From Anaerotruncus colihominis (GTDB taxonomy: Bacteria; Bacillota; Clostridia; Oscillospirales; Ruminococcaceae): a stretch of DNA of 64,000 nucleotides. Positions 15,577 to 24,121 of the stretch are shown here, one piece after another (positions within the stretch are counted from its first letter, which is position 1; each line of letters starts with the position of its first letter). The notes under the pieces were generated by a model that saw nothing but the letters and a program-made list of their open reading frames with translations, had not been told where the DNA came from and ran no database searches. A program made the position numbers and the translations under genes. Location: the NCBI RefSeq assembly GCF_010206195.1, contig NZ_VIQT01000009.1, forward strand, positions 1 to 64,000, written 5' to 3'.

Positions 15577-16887
15577 ATGGATTATTTTAGCATAGGGCTT
15601 AATATTTTTTGCCTGATAGCCCAAGGCATTATGCACGTTTACTTTTGTGCCAGCCTCACCGGGAAAAAACAGAAGGCATATCATTTTGCCATATACATTT
15701 TCGTTTTCTGCATTTTGGACTGGCTTGCAAATAAGTTTTCTTTCCCGTGGGTCATAGTGATTGGGATAGAACTGCTTATTTTGCATGGGGTAAACCGTTT
15801 TATTCTGGGTAATTGTCCCTCCGCGTCCTGGGCCGCGGCAATCCTCGCCAATTACATCTCCCAGTTTTCCTTTGGGATTATCAACTCGGTGGAGGCGATG
15901 ATATTTCCCCATGTGACGACCCCCTTGCTTTTATACTCAATGGTCATAGCGGCAACAGCGGCCTCCCTGGTCATAAGTGTTGCCTGCTATACAATCGTAG
16001 TAAAATCCATATCGCCAAAAGAAATTGGACACATGACAAATATGGGCTGCTTATTGTTCCCTGTTCTGTTTTTCTTTACCGCAGAATTGTATATTATGCA
16101 GACCTCATATACACAGATTTATTATGATGCGTTGTCTCCTGCTCTTCTATTTGAACATACTGCACTGCTGTTTTTGCAAGCCCTGGGGCTGGGAGCGTTA
16201 CTCTGTACACTGTATGCCTATCGTCACCTATGCCGCAGTTTACAGACCAAAGCAGAAATGCAATCTTTATCCCAAGCAGCCCAGGCACAGAAAATATATA
16301 TTGCCGAGGCACGAACTCGCTATGAACAGACAAAAGCATTCCGCCACGATATTAAAAATCATCTTTCTGTATTGAGCGCCCTGCTTAACAATAACAAACT
16401 GGAAGAGAGCAAAGCCTATCTGCAAAAGCTGGAAACAGTTTCAACCACATTGTCATTTCCTTGTCAGACGGGCAATCCAGTGGTGGATATTTTGCTGGGA
16501 GAGAAGTTAAAGATGACAAAAGCAGATGGAATTGTGACTGAGGTTTCATTGCTCCTCCCAAACCCTTGCAGAATAGATGATTTTGATTTGTGTGTGATTT
16601 TTGCCAATGCTTTGGATAACGCGATCAGTGCTTGTCAATCCATTGAGGGAGTAAAGTCAATTCGCATCAGCGGAGAGCGGCAGGGCGACTTCTACATGCT
16701 GTCATTTGAAAATACCTGTTCAGATAATCCGCTGCCCCCAGCGGGAACCGGCCTTTGCAATATCAAAGCTGTAACAGAGAAATATCACGGCGCGATGCTG
16801 ACAGAAAAAATTGAACGGCGATTCTCTTTGAGCGTATTGCTGAACATTTCAATACATCCAGAGAGCATTTCAATACAAAAGCCTTGA
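15577..16887 (+). CDS. GHKL-type sensor histidine kinase (AgrC-like)
   Basis: The 436-residue kinase has six to seven transmembrane helices in the first 210 residues, a short coiled linker, an H box FRHDIKNHLSVL, an asparagine box FANALDNAI and a C-terminal glycine box GTGLCNIKAV, the layout of AgrC-type quorum kinases. It starts two bases after the response regulator gene. The usual ligand of such sensors is a small peptide; none can be named here. Confidence 0.85.
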   Translation: MDYFSIGLNIFCLIAQGIMHVYFCASLTGKKQKAYHFAIYIFVFCILDWLANKFSFPWVIVIGIELLILHGVNRFILGNCPSASWAAAILANYISQFSFGIINSVEAMIFPHVTTPLLLYSMVIAATAASLVISVACYTIVVKSISPKEIGHMTNMGCLLFPVLFFFTAELYIMQTSYTQIYYDALSPALLFEHTALLFLQALGLGALLCTLYAYRHLCRSLQTKAEMQSLSQAAQAQKIYIAEARTRYEQTKAFRHDIKNHLSVLSALLNNNKLEESKAYLQKLETVSTTLSFPCQTGNPVVDILLGEKLKMTKADGIVTEVSLLLPNPCRIDDFDLCVIFANALDNAISACQSIEGVKSIRISGERQGDFYMLSFENTCSDNPLPPAGTGLCNIKAVTEKYHGAMLTEKIERRFSLSVLLNISIHPESISIQKP

Positions 16888-16959
16888 AATTCTTTTTTAG
16901 CGGGGTAAACTGGTAATAGCAATATCAGCTACCTATTTTTTGGATTGGAGGAATATATC

Positions 16960-17487
16960 GTGCAGTCTATTTCTGGAATAAGTTCTGGCGCGGCACAACC
17001 ATCTGTGCCGATTACCGGTGTGGATGGACTGAAAAAAGTCCAGCGGCCCGAAGATGGAACCCAAGAGCGTCACCAAAAACCTGTGATGGATGAATATATT
17101 CCGGAGGAAAAACCGGAACCATCAGGGCGTTACTGGCTGGGCAAAGACGAGGACGGCAAACCCAAAATCTATTTCGATAATCCGGAGCGGGCAGAGGACG
17201 CCTCGGATGCTCCCGATGTCTCTGAGCGGGATAAGGGTGCAGAAGGGCCGGAAAAAAGCGGCTCTGACAAAAATGTGAAAAGCTGCACCTGCAATACCGA
17301 TAAGGTTGACCGTGAGATTGAAAAACTGAAAAAGCAAAAACAAGAGTTGGGGCAGCAGATCAACAGGGAAACAGATGAAAGAAAAGTGGAGGATTTGAAA
17401 GCGAAATTGGCACAAGTAGAAAAAGAATTGAGCCAAAAGGACAACGATACATATAGGCGTCAGCACGCTACATATACATTCTCCTGA
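16960..17487 (+). CDS. FlxA-like coiled-coil protein
   Basis: The 175-residue product begins with a serine/glycine-rich segment (MQSISGISSGAAQPS), a charged proline-rich middle, a CTC motif and a long heptad region from about residue 115 (DREIEKLKKQKQEL and on), as in FlxA-like proteins. A GTG at 16960 is chosen because GGAGG lies eight bases upstream; a TTG at 16945 would overlap that site. It follows the kinase gene by about 70 bases and may be part of the same transcript. It is soluble; the role is unknown. Confidence 0.55.
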   Translation: MQSISGISSGAAQPSVPITGVDGLKKVQRPEDGTQERHQKPVMDEYIPEEKPEPSGRYWLGKDEDGKPKIYFDNPERAEDASDAPDVSERDKGAEGPEKSGSDKNVKSCTCNTDKVDREIEKLKKQKQELGQQINRETDERKVEDLKAKLAQVEKELSQKDNDTYRRQHATYTFS

Positions 17488-17631
17488 GGAAATGTGCGGA
17501 TGCTCGAAACAGGCTGTGCGGTTGAGTATTGAGGCCGTCCGCAAAAAGTTTTTCAAAATCTTTCGGTAAACACCTCACCGGCAGACCCCCTAAGTGGGCT
17601 ATAAGGTGAGGGGCAAAATGCTTCATCACCG

Positions 17632-17675
17632 GGAGGGGCAAGCAGTTACGGATGCTGCCCCTCCTGTCATTTTTG
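17632..17675 (+). terminator. Terminator after the LytTR/kinase/FlxA-like genes
   Basis: GGAGGGGCA pairs with TGCCCCTCC around a 15-base loop, followed by a T-rich stretch. Confidence 0.55.
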
Positions 17676-17946
17676 ATTTTTTCATATTCTTCCGCCCTAA
17701 ATGAAAAAGCAGCGGTGCTCCGGTTTCGCAAAACATCGCCGCTTTTAGTCTTTCTTGCTGATGTATATATTGCTTTCCGGACTGTGTGGTTGATAAAAAA
17801 AGGCGGCGGATCTCTAAAAATCAACCACCCTCGTCGAATTGTATTTCTGCATTTTCTGTTCAAATCTTGCCACTGTGGGAAAGTCCCTTTTTGACATCCA
17901 CTGTTTGCCAGTAAAATTTCGCCCTTTAAATTTTCTTACAAAGAGC
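17676..17946. other. No gene recognised
   Basis: A minus-strand frame covers 17468-17863, but its product has no family likeness and crosses the terminator; I treat the stretch as non-coding. Confidence 0.4.
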
Positions 17947-17981
17947 GATGCCATGCGGCTTTAGCCGCATGGCATCCTTTT
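17947..17981 (+). terminator. Hairpin terminator
   Basis: The perfect 13-bp stem GATGCCATGCGGC/GCCGCATGGCATC with loop TTTA is followed by CTTTTC. Confidence 0.6.
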
Positions 17982-18053
17982 CATCTCTGTGTCTTGGCAA
18001 GCCTGCCCAGTTTAGAACCACCCCGGACGCGGGCAGTTGTTTTTAGACATAGG

Positions 18054-18085
18054 AAAAGGCCCAGAGCGCGAAATGGCTCCAGGCC
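18054..18085 (-). terminator. Terminator of the tRNA-Leu gene
   Basis: On the minus strand GGCCTGGAG pairs with CTCTGGGCC (two G-U pairs), followed by TTTT, nine bases past the tRNA 3' end. Confidence 0.6.
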
Positions 18086-18094
18086 CTTGCCTGG

Positions 18095-18181
18095 TGGTGC
18101 CGGTGGCGGGGGTCGAACCCGCACCCTGTTGCCAGGACTGGATTTTGAGTCCAGCACGTCTGCCAATTCCATCACACCGGC
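18095..18181 (-). tRNA. tRNA-Leu (anticodon CAA)
   Basis: The minus strand folds as an 87-base type II tRNA. The acceptor strands GCCGGTG/CACCGGC end in an encoded CCA. The anticodon stem CTGGA/TCCAG encloses a loop with anticodon CAA, and a short variable arm and the T arm GCGGGTTCGACCCCCGC follow. It reads UUG codons. Its 3' end faces the mobile-element-rich left part of the window, the orientation expected for an integration site. Confidence 0.93.
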
Positions 18182-18392
18182 GAATGCTTTATTAGTATAT
18201 CAAAACGAAATAAAAAAGGCAAGCCCTTTCGGAAAAAAACGGAACATATTTAAGTGTCACGAAATGTTTACAAATGGGACGTTCTTGTTTTCTCACATTT
18301 ATAGCAAGGCCATCCCCTGAGCAGGATATGGCCGCAGTATGATGCCATCGTCCGCCAGAACAGATGGTTTTTGGCGTATTTACGCAGGAAGC

Positions 18393-18421
18393 TTGATTTT
18401 TCCTGCAAATTACGCTATGAT
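18393..18421 (+). promoter_or_regulatory. Sigma-A-like promoter of the RpiR-family gene
   Basis: TTGATT, 17 bases, TATGAT. The rest of the 18182-18524 gap shows no gene. Confidence 0.55.
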
Positions 18422-18524
18422 AAGAAGTCAATAGCGGTTCCAGCCCAGACGGAACGCGGATGCGTCCCATTGACGGGGGACAGCAGAACCTATGCGGACT
18501 TCTGATACAGGAAGGGATGTCAAC

Positions 18525-19403
18525 ATGAGTCAGGATCTGTTGACAGTGATCGGGCAGATGACGCCGGGTTTTTCCAAGGGCCAGCGTTTGATTGCCGGAT
18601 ATATTGTCAATCATTTTGATAAAGCTGCGTTTATGACGGCCTCAAAGCTGGGCGCGGTTGTTGGAGTGAGCGAATCGACGGTTGTGCGCTTTGCCTCCGA
18701 GATAGGCTTTGAAGGTTATCCAGAGCTTCAAAGGGCTCTTCAGGAATTGATCCGCAATAAGCTGACCACTGTGCAGAGAATGGACGTGACGAGCGATCAG
18801 CTCGAAAATGCGGATGTTCTGGCCAAGGTGCTCGGCAAGGACATTGAAAAAATCCGCCGCACGCTTGAGGAGACAAGCCGCGCCGATTTTGAGCAGGCGG
18901 CTGACTCGATTTGCGCGGCGCGCAGCATCTACATCATTGGTGTGCGTTCTGCGGCTGCGCTTGCACAGTTTATGAGTTTTTATTTCAACCATATATTCCC
19001 AAATGTTCGACTGATCAATACAACAAGCCGAAGCGAAATGTTCGAACAGATCATGCGGATCGGTCCTGACGATGTGTTTATCGGCATCAGCTTTCCGCGT
19101 TACTCGCGGCGCACGGTACAGGCATGTCATTATGCGCGCACCAACGGCGCGAAGGTGATCGCCCTGACGGATTCGCTCCAGTCGCCGATTGCCGAGGGCG
19201 CCAATCATACGCTGGTAGCGCGCAGCGACATGGTTTCCTTCATCGATTCGCTTGTCGCGCCGCTGTCATTGATCAACGCGCTGATTGTCGCGGTCGGCAT
19301 GAAAAAACGCGGCGAGATTGCCCAGACGTATGAACGTCTCGAACGGATTTGGGATCAATACGACGTGTATGAAAAGCATGGGGAGGGAGCCGGTGGCAAT
19401 TAA
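18525..19403 (+). CDS. RpiR/MurR-family transcriptional regulator
   Basis: The 292-residue protein has an N-terminal RpiR helix-turn-helix (residues about 1-80, ASKLGAVVGVSESTVVRFA) and a C-terminal SIS sugar-phosphate-binding domain (residues about 125-260, beginning IYIIGVRSAAA, with ISFPRYSRRT). Such regulators sense phosphorylated sugars or amino sugars. The ATG at 18525 follows GGAAGGGATG. The stop overlaps the start of the FAD-dependent oxidoreductase, so it may be co-expressed with the core cluster; its target is not clear. Confidence 0.87.
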   Translation: MSQDLLTVIGQMTPGFSKGQRLIAGYIVNHFDKAAFMTASKLGAVVGVSESTVVRFASEIGFEGYPELQRALQELIRNKLTTVQRMDVTSDQLENADVLAKVLGKDIEKIRRTLEETSRADFEQAADSICAARSIYIIGVRSAAALAQFMSFYFNHIFPNVRLINTTSRSEMFEQIMRIGPDDVFIGISFPRYSRRTVQACHYARTNGAKVIALTDSLQSPIAEGANHTLVARSDMVSFIDSLVAPLSLINALIVAVGMKKRGEIAQTYERLERIWDQYDVYEKHGEGAGGN

Positions 19404-20631
19404 AACCATCGTGATCGGAGCGGGCGCCGCGGGGTTGTGCTGCGCCGGCTTTTTAGCGCGTTCGGGTGTGAAGGCTCTCGTTTTGGAGCGTGGGCCCCGG
19501 CCGGCCCGCAAGGTGCTTGTTACCGGAAAAGGCCGCTGCAATGTGACAAATAACTGCACGCCGGATGTTTTTTTGAAAAATGTCCGAACGAACAGCCGTT
19601 TTTTATACAGTGCGTCGAGCGCCTTTCCGCCAGAGGATACCATGCGCCTGTTTGAATCACTCGGCGTGTCGCTGAAAACGGAGCGGGGCAATCGGGTGTT
19701 TCCGGTTTCGGACCGGGCCGAAGATATTGCCGGCGCACTGAGCCGCTTCGCGGGCAGGGAACGTATACGCACGGATGCGCGCGTTTCAGAGATCTTGATG
19801 AAGGACGGCGCCGTGTGCGGCGTGCGGCTGGAAAGCAGCGAAATCTGCGCGGCCGACGCGGTTGTACTGGCCACGGGCGGCATGAGCTATCCGGGAACCG
19901 GCTCGACCGGCGATGGTTACCGTCTTGCCGCACATCTCGGCCATACGATTATACCGCCGCGCGCCGCGCTCGTTCCCATTGCGGCGCGTGAAAAATGGTG
20001 CGCTGAATTGATGGGACTGTCGCTGAAGAATGTGACGCTGACGCTTAAAAATGCAGCCGGCAAGGCTGTGTTTTCCGAGCTGGGAGAGATGCTGTTTACA
20101 CATTTCGGCGTTTCGGGACCGCTGGTGCTGTCGGCTTCCTCCTATATTAAGGAGGATCCCGGCGCGTACCGTATAGAGATCGATCTCAAGCCGGCGCTTG
20201 ATATGCAGCAGCTTGACGCGCGGCTTTTGCGGGATTTCGCGGAGAATAAAAACCGGGACTTTATCAATGCGCTTGACCGGCTTTTGCCGCGCAAGCTGAT
20301 TCCTGTAGCGGTTCGATTGTCCGGCGTTGCGCCGGAGAAAAAGGTACATTCCGTAACGCAGGCCGAGCGCCATGCTTTCGCGGCGCTTTTAAAAGCGTTT
20401 CCGGTCACACCGAAGGCGTTTGCGCCGATCGAACAGGCGGTGATTACTTCGGGCGGAATCAGTGTCCGGGAGATTAACCCCAAAAGCATGGAGTCCAAGC
20501 TGATCAGCGGATTTTATCCGATCGGCGAGGTGGTCGACGTTGACGCGTTCACCGGCGGATTCAACCTGCAAATTGCCTTTTCAACAGCATTTCTCGCGGC
20601 TGCGGCCATTGCGGCGGCCAACAACGGTTAA
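19393..20631 (+). CDS. BaiN/RdsA-family NAD(P)/FAD-dependent oxidoreductase
   Basis: The 412-residue flavoprotein of the HI0933/YhiN (BaiN) family begins with a dinucleotide fold IVIGAGAAGLCCAGF, then VTGKGRCNVTNN, the ATGGMSYPGTGSTGDGY segment and, near the C-terminus, GEVVDVDAFTGGFNLQ. The GTG at 19393 is chosen because GGGAGGGAG lies just upstream; it overlaps the regulator stop by 11 bases. Members reduce enone-type substrates, but the physiological role in most bacteria is not known. In Clostridia this gene commonly precedes cmk, as here. Confidence 0.88.
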   Translation: MAIKTIVIGAGAAGLCCAGFLARSGVKALVLERGPRPARKVLVTGKGRCNVTNNCTPDVFLKNVRTNSRFLYSASSAFPPEDTMRLFESLGVSLKTERGNRVFPVSDRAEDIAGALSRFAGRERIRTDARVSEILMKDGAVCGVRLESSEICAADAVVLATGGMSYPGTGSTGDGYRLAAHLGHTIIPPRAALVPIAAREKWCAELMGLSLKNVTLTLKNAAGKAVFSELGEMLFTHFGVSGPLVLSASSYIKEDPGAYRIEIDLKPALDMQQLDARLLRDFAENKNRDFINALDRLLPRKLIPVAVRLSGVAPEKKVHSVTQAERHAFAALLKAFPVTPKAFAPIEQAVITSGGISVREINPKSMESKLISGFYPIGEVVDVDAFTGGFNLQIAFSTAFLAAAAIAAANNG

Positions 20632-20645
20632 AGGGAGCGGAAAGC

Positions 20646-21323
20646 ATGGTTTCTATCGCGATAGACGGTCCCGCGGGTGCGGGAAAAAGCACGATTGCGC
20701 GTGCGATTGCCGAACGGCTTGGATATATCTATGTGGATACCGGCGCGCTATATCGTGCGGTTGGGCTTTTTGCCATGGCCAACGGCATCGATACAACGGA
20801 TGAATCCGGTGTGGAGCGCCTGCTGATGAGCGCCAAGGTTGAGCTGCGCCATGATAAAACCGGGATGCAGCGCGTATATCTAAATGGATATGATGTTTCC
20901 GAGGAAATACGCCGGCCTGAAATTTCCATGGCGGCGAGCAATGTCAGCGCGCTGCCGGCTGTGCGGCAATTTTTGTTCGCGCTTCAGCAAAACCTTGCTA
21001 TGGAGCATGATGTTGTTATGGACGGCCGCGATATCGGAACGGTCGTACTGCCGCGCGCGCAGGTCAAAATATTTTTAACAGCGTCTGAGGAGGATCGTGC
21101 GCGCCGGCGGTTCGATGAATTGACTGCTAAGGGCAAAGCCGTTACGTATGAGGAGGTTCTTGAGGATGTCCGAAAGCGTGACGACAACGATATAAACCGC
21201 GCGATTGCGCCGCTCAAACAGGCGCGCGACGCCCTGCTGGTCGATACCACCGGCAACACGCTTGAACGGTCGATCGATATCCTTTTAAAACTTGTGAAGG
21301 AGCAGCTTGCCCATGTTTTATAG
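20646..21323 (+). CDS. cmk: Cytidylate kinase
   Basis: The 225-residue enzyme phosphorylates CMP and dCMP with ATP. It starts with the P-loop IAIDGPAGAGKSTIA, then DTGALYRAV, the CMP-binding insert and MDGRDIGTVVLP, and ends with the lid segment RARRRFDEL. The length is normal. The stop overlaps the plsC start by 11 bases. The order cmk-plsC-ispH is widely conserved in Clostridia. Confidence 0.95.
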   Translation: MVSIAIDGPAGAGKSTIARAIAERLGYIYVDTGALYRAVGLFAMANGIDTTDESGVERLLMSAKVELRHDKTGMQRVYLNGYDVSEEIRRPEISMAASNVSALPAVRQFLFALQQNLAMEHDVVMDGRDIGTVVLPRAQVKIFLTASEEDRARRRFDELTAKGKAVTYEEVLEDVRKRDDNDINRAIAPLKQARDALLVDTTGNTLERSIDILLKLVKEQLAHVL

Positions 21324-21915
21324 TTTCTGCTGGTGGCTTTGTATGATCTGGATCCGGGTGATATATCATGTAGAGATTGTCGGGTGCGAAAACGTTCCGC
21401 GGGACCGCGGCTATATCCTGGCTGCGAATCACCGTACAAATATGGATCCGATCTTTGTGGCCGCCGGTGTGCGTGCGCCGATCCGCTATATGGCGAAGGT
21501 GGAGCTGTTCCAGAAGGGAAGACTGTTTTCATGGCTGCTCCATAGGCTTGGAGCTTTCCCAGTGGAACGCGGCAAGGGCGATACAGGCGCGGTTGAATGG
21601 GCTGGGCAGGTAGTCCGCAGCGGCGCTGTCCTGGGCATGTTCCCCGAGGGGACGCGTTCAAAGGATGGGACGCCGGGAAAACCAAAGTCGGGGGTAGCGA
21701 TGATCGCCTCGCAGACACACGCTCCTGTGCTGCCGTGCGCTGTATGCTATGGGAAAGAATTGCGCTTTCGCACACGGCTGACCATCTGTTACGGCCCGCT
21801 GATCCCATATGAACGCCTTGGCTTTTCACAGGCAAACGCCGCGCCGCGTGAAATCAAGGCTGCCAGCCGGCTGATTATGGATGAAATCGTCAGGCTTCTG
21901 GAGGAACATGCATGA
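21313..21915 (+). CDS. plsC: 1-acyl-sn-glycerol-3-phosphate acyltransferase
   Basis: The 200-residue membrane-associated enzyme makes phosphatidic acid from lysophosphatidic acid. The catalytic NHRTNMD (HX4D) motif lies near residue 40, the acceptor-binding FPEGTRSKDG near 110 and a short hydrophobic N-terminus before. The ATG at 21313 has AGGAG 11 bases upstream. It overlaps cmk before and ispH after by a few bases, so the three are translationally coupled. Confidence 0.92.
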   Translation: MFYSFCWWLCMIWIRVIYHVEIVGCENVPRDRGYILAANHRTNMDPIFVAAGVRAPIRYMAKVELFQKGRLFSWLLHRLGAFPVERGKGDTGAVEWAGQVVRSGAVLGMFPEGTRSKDGTPGKPKSGVAMIASQTHAPVLPCAVCYGKELRFRTRLTICYGPLIPYERLGFSQANAAPREIKAASRLIMDEIVRLLEEHA

Positions 21916-23900
21916 GCGTCACGGTCGCAAAGACAGCGGGTTTCTGTTTTGGCGTCCAGCGCGCGTATGATCTTGCGATGGAGCTGGCCAATTCCGGCCG
22001 GCCCGCCTGCACTTATGGCGAACTGATCCACAATCCGCAGATTGTAGCTAAACTTTATAAGGCGGGAATACCGGCGATCAAACGTGTAGAGGACAATATG
22101 GACAGACGCGCGGTCATCATCCGGTCGCATGGGGTTCCGCCGTCGGTCTATAACGCGCTGGCCAAAATAGACTGTGAGGTCGTCGATGCGACCTGCCCGT
22201 ATGTGCAGAAGATACATAAGCTGGCCGCCGCACATGCGAAAGACAGCATTATTTTGATTGCCGGGGATCCTTCACACCCGGAGGTGCAGGGAATCGAGGG
22301 CTTCTGCGAACGCCATTTGACGTTTAAAAATGCTGGCGAGCTTGAAAATTTGCTTCCGATTTTGGAAAAAAATGGGAACAAAGCCTTTGTTTTACTTTCA
22401 CAAACGACTTTTTCAGTGTCGGAATGGGAAAAAAGTGTAGAAAAACTTAAAAAAGTGTGTACAAACCTTCGAATATTTGATACAATATGTATTGCTACTG
22501 AGAGACGCCAACATGAGGCAGGGAAATTGGCCGCTGAAAGCGATGCGATGGTAGTGGTGGGCGGCCGCCGCAGTTCAAATACCGTGAAGCTTGCGCAGAT
22601 TTGTGGGGAATTTTGCGAAACTTTTTTAGTCGAATCGGCAAGGGAATTGTATAATTGCGACTTTAACGGGTATACTAGGGTTGGCGTCACAGCCGGAGCG
22701 TCTACGCCGGCGTGGATTATTAAGGAGGTACATAAAACCATGAGTGAGATTCTAAGGGATCAAGACGAGCTTTCTTTCGAGGAGATGTTGAATCAGTCTT
22801 TTAAGACGATAGATAACAGGGAGAAAGTAAATGCCGTTGTGACAGGGATCGCCCCAAATGAAATTTCTGTCGATATCGGCACCAAACACGCCGGTTATGT
22901 CCCGCTGTCCGAGCTGACAGACGATCCGAACGCGAAGCCTGAGGATCTTGTTAAGGTTGGGGACACGCTCGACCTTCTGGTGGTGCGCGTCAACGATGTG
23001 GAAGGCACGGTTATGCTCTCCAAAAAGCGTCTCGACGCGATCGCGGGCTTTGAGAAGGTTATGAACGCGGTCGATACGGATGAAATCCTTGAGGGCACGG
23101 TCGTTGAGGTGATCAAGGGCGGCGTGCTCGCGTTGACCAACGGAGTAAAGGTCTTTATTCCCGCTTCGCAGGCGACACTGTCGCGCAGCGACAGCCTCGA
23201 CGACCTGCTCAAGCAGAAGGTCAACTTCAAAATTCTCGAGGTCAACCGCCAGCGTAAGCGTGCGGTCGGTTCCATTCGCGCCGTTCTGCGCGAGCAGCGC
23301 AAGGAGCTTGAGGATAAGTTCTGGCAGGAGGTCGAGATCGGCCGCCATTATACCGGCGTCGTCAAATCGCTCACGAGCTACGGCGCGTTTGTAAATCTCG
23401 GCGGCGTGGACGGTATGGTCCATATTTCCGAGCTGAGCTGGCATCGCATTAAACATCCGTCCGAGGTCGTCAACGTGGGCGATACGGTCGATGTGTATAT
23501 CAAGGACATCGACGCGGAAAACAAGAAAATTTCTCTCGGCTTCAAAAAGGCCGAGGACAACCCGTGGGAAATCATGAAGAAGGATTACGCGGTCGGTACG
23601 GTCTGCACTGTCAAGGTTGTCTCCATGACGCCGTTTGGCGCTTTCGCGCAGATTATCCCGGGTATCGACGGCTTGATCCACATCAGCCAGATTTCAAACG
23701 AGCGTGTTAATAAGCCCTCTGATGTGCTGTCGATTGGCCAGGAGGTCGAGGTCAAGATCACTGAGCTTGATACGGAAAAGAAGCGTGTCAGCCTGTCGAT
23801 CCGCGCGTTGAATGAGGATAAGAAGCAGCAGGAGGAAGCGCAGGAGCCTGTCAACGAGGAGTCCGGCGTCGTCTATGAGGCTGGTCCTTCCGAGGCGTAA
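21912..23900 (+). CDS. ispH: Bifunctional HMBPP reductase (IspH) / ribosomal S1-domain protein
   Basis: The 662-residue fusion has an IspH domain in residues 1-280: cluster cysteines C12 (AGFCFGV), C95 (ATCPYVQ) and one in [10 protein letters not shown], plus substrate-binding H40 and H73 (IRSHGVP) and SSNT. It catalyses the last step of the MEP isoprenoid pathway. Residues about 300-650 hold four S1 RNA-binding repeats (for example [19 protein letters not shown]), the S1-like protein that may bind mRNA on the ribosome. The fusion is a known trait of Clostridia. It overlaps plsC by four bases and is closed by a terminator. Confidence 0.95.
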   Translation: MSVTVAKTAGFCFGVQRAYDLAMELANSGRPACTYGELIHNPQIVAKLYKAGIPAIKRVEDNMDRRAVIIRSHGVPPSVYNALAKIDCEVVDATCPYVQKIHKLAAAHAKDSIILIAGDPSHPEVQGIEGFCERHLTFKNAGELENLLPILEKNGNKAFVLLSQTTFSVSEWEKSVEKLKKVCTNLRIFDTICIATERRQHEAGKLAAESDAMVVVGGRRSSNTVKLAQICGEFCETFLVESARELYNCDFNGYTRVGVTAGASTPAWIIKEVHKTMSEILRDQDELSFEEMLNQSFKTIDNREKVNAVVTGIAPNEISVDIGTKHAGYVPLSELTDDPNAKPEDLVKVGDTLDLLVVRVNDVEGTVMLSKKRLDAIAGFEKVMNAVDTDEILEGTVVEVIKGGVLALTNGVKVFIPASQATLSRSDSLDDLLKQKVNFKILEVNRQRKRAVGSIRAVLREQRKELEDKFWQEVEIGRHYTGVVKSLTSYGAFVNLGGVDGMVHISELSWHRIKHPSEVVNVGDTVDVYIKDIDAENKKISLGFKKAEDNPWEIMKKDYAVGTVCTVKVVSMTPFGAFAQIIPGIDGLIHISQISNERVNKPSDVLSIGQEVEVKITELDTEKKRVSLSIRALNEDKKQQEEAQEPVNEESGVVYEAGPSEA

Positions 23901-23917
23901 AACGAAACAGATTTTTT

Positions 23918-23944
23918 GCGGCGCGGGTTTTCCCGCGCCGCTTT
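23918..23944 (+). terminator. Terminator of the cmk-plsC-ispH operon
   Basis: A perfect 10-bp GC-rich stem GCGGCGCGGG/CCCGCGCCGC with loop TTTT, followed by TTT. Confidence 0.75.
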
Positions 23945-24019
23945 GACATTTCTGACTGTGCACATTTGGAACATGGTCCCTGCCTGTATCGCTTACGACA
24001 GAAGGCTTGCATGCGGATA

Positions 24020-24048
24020 TTGTGTTTTATGCAAAAAAGTGGTACAAT
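24020..24048 (+). promoter_or_regulatory. Sigma-A-like promoter of recJ
   Basis: TTGTGT, 17 bases, TACAAT, about 75 bases before the recJ start. Confidence 0.6.
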
Positions 24049-24121
24049 CAATGCATTCATATTGATGATACGGCCTGGGCGCGCCGCCGCGCGAGGGCGT
24101 ATAATAAACGGGGGAATCGAT

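Noticed and set aside
17468-17863. Minus-strand frame of 131 codons as a gene
   Set aside because: It has no ribosome site or family match and crosses a hairpin terminator of the plus strand.
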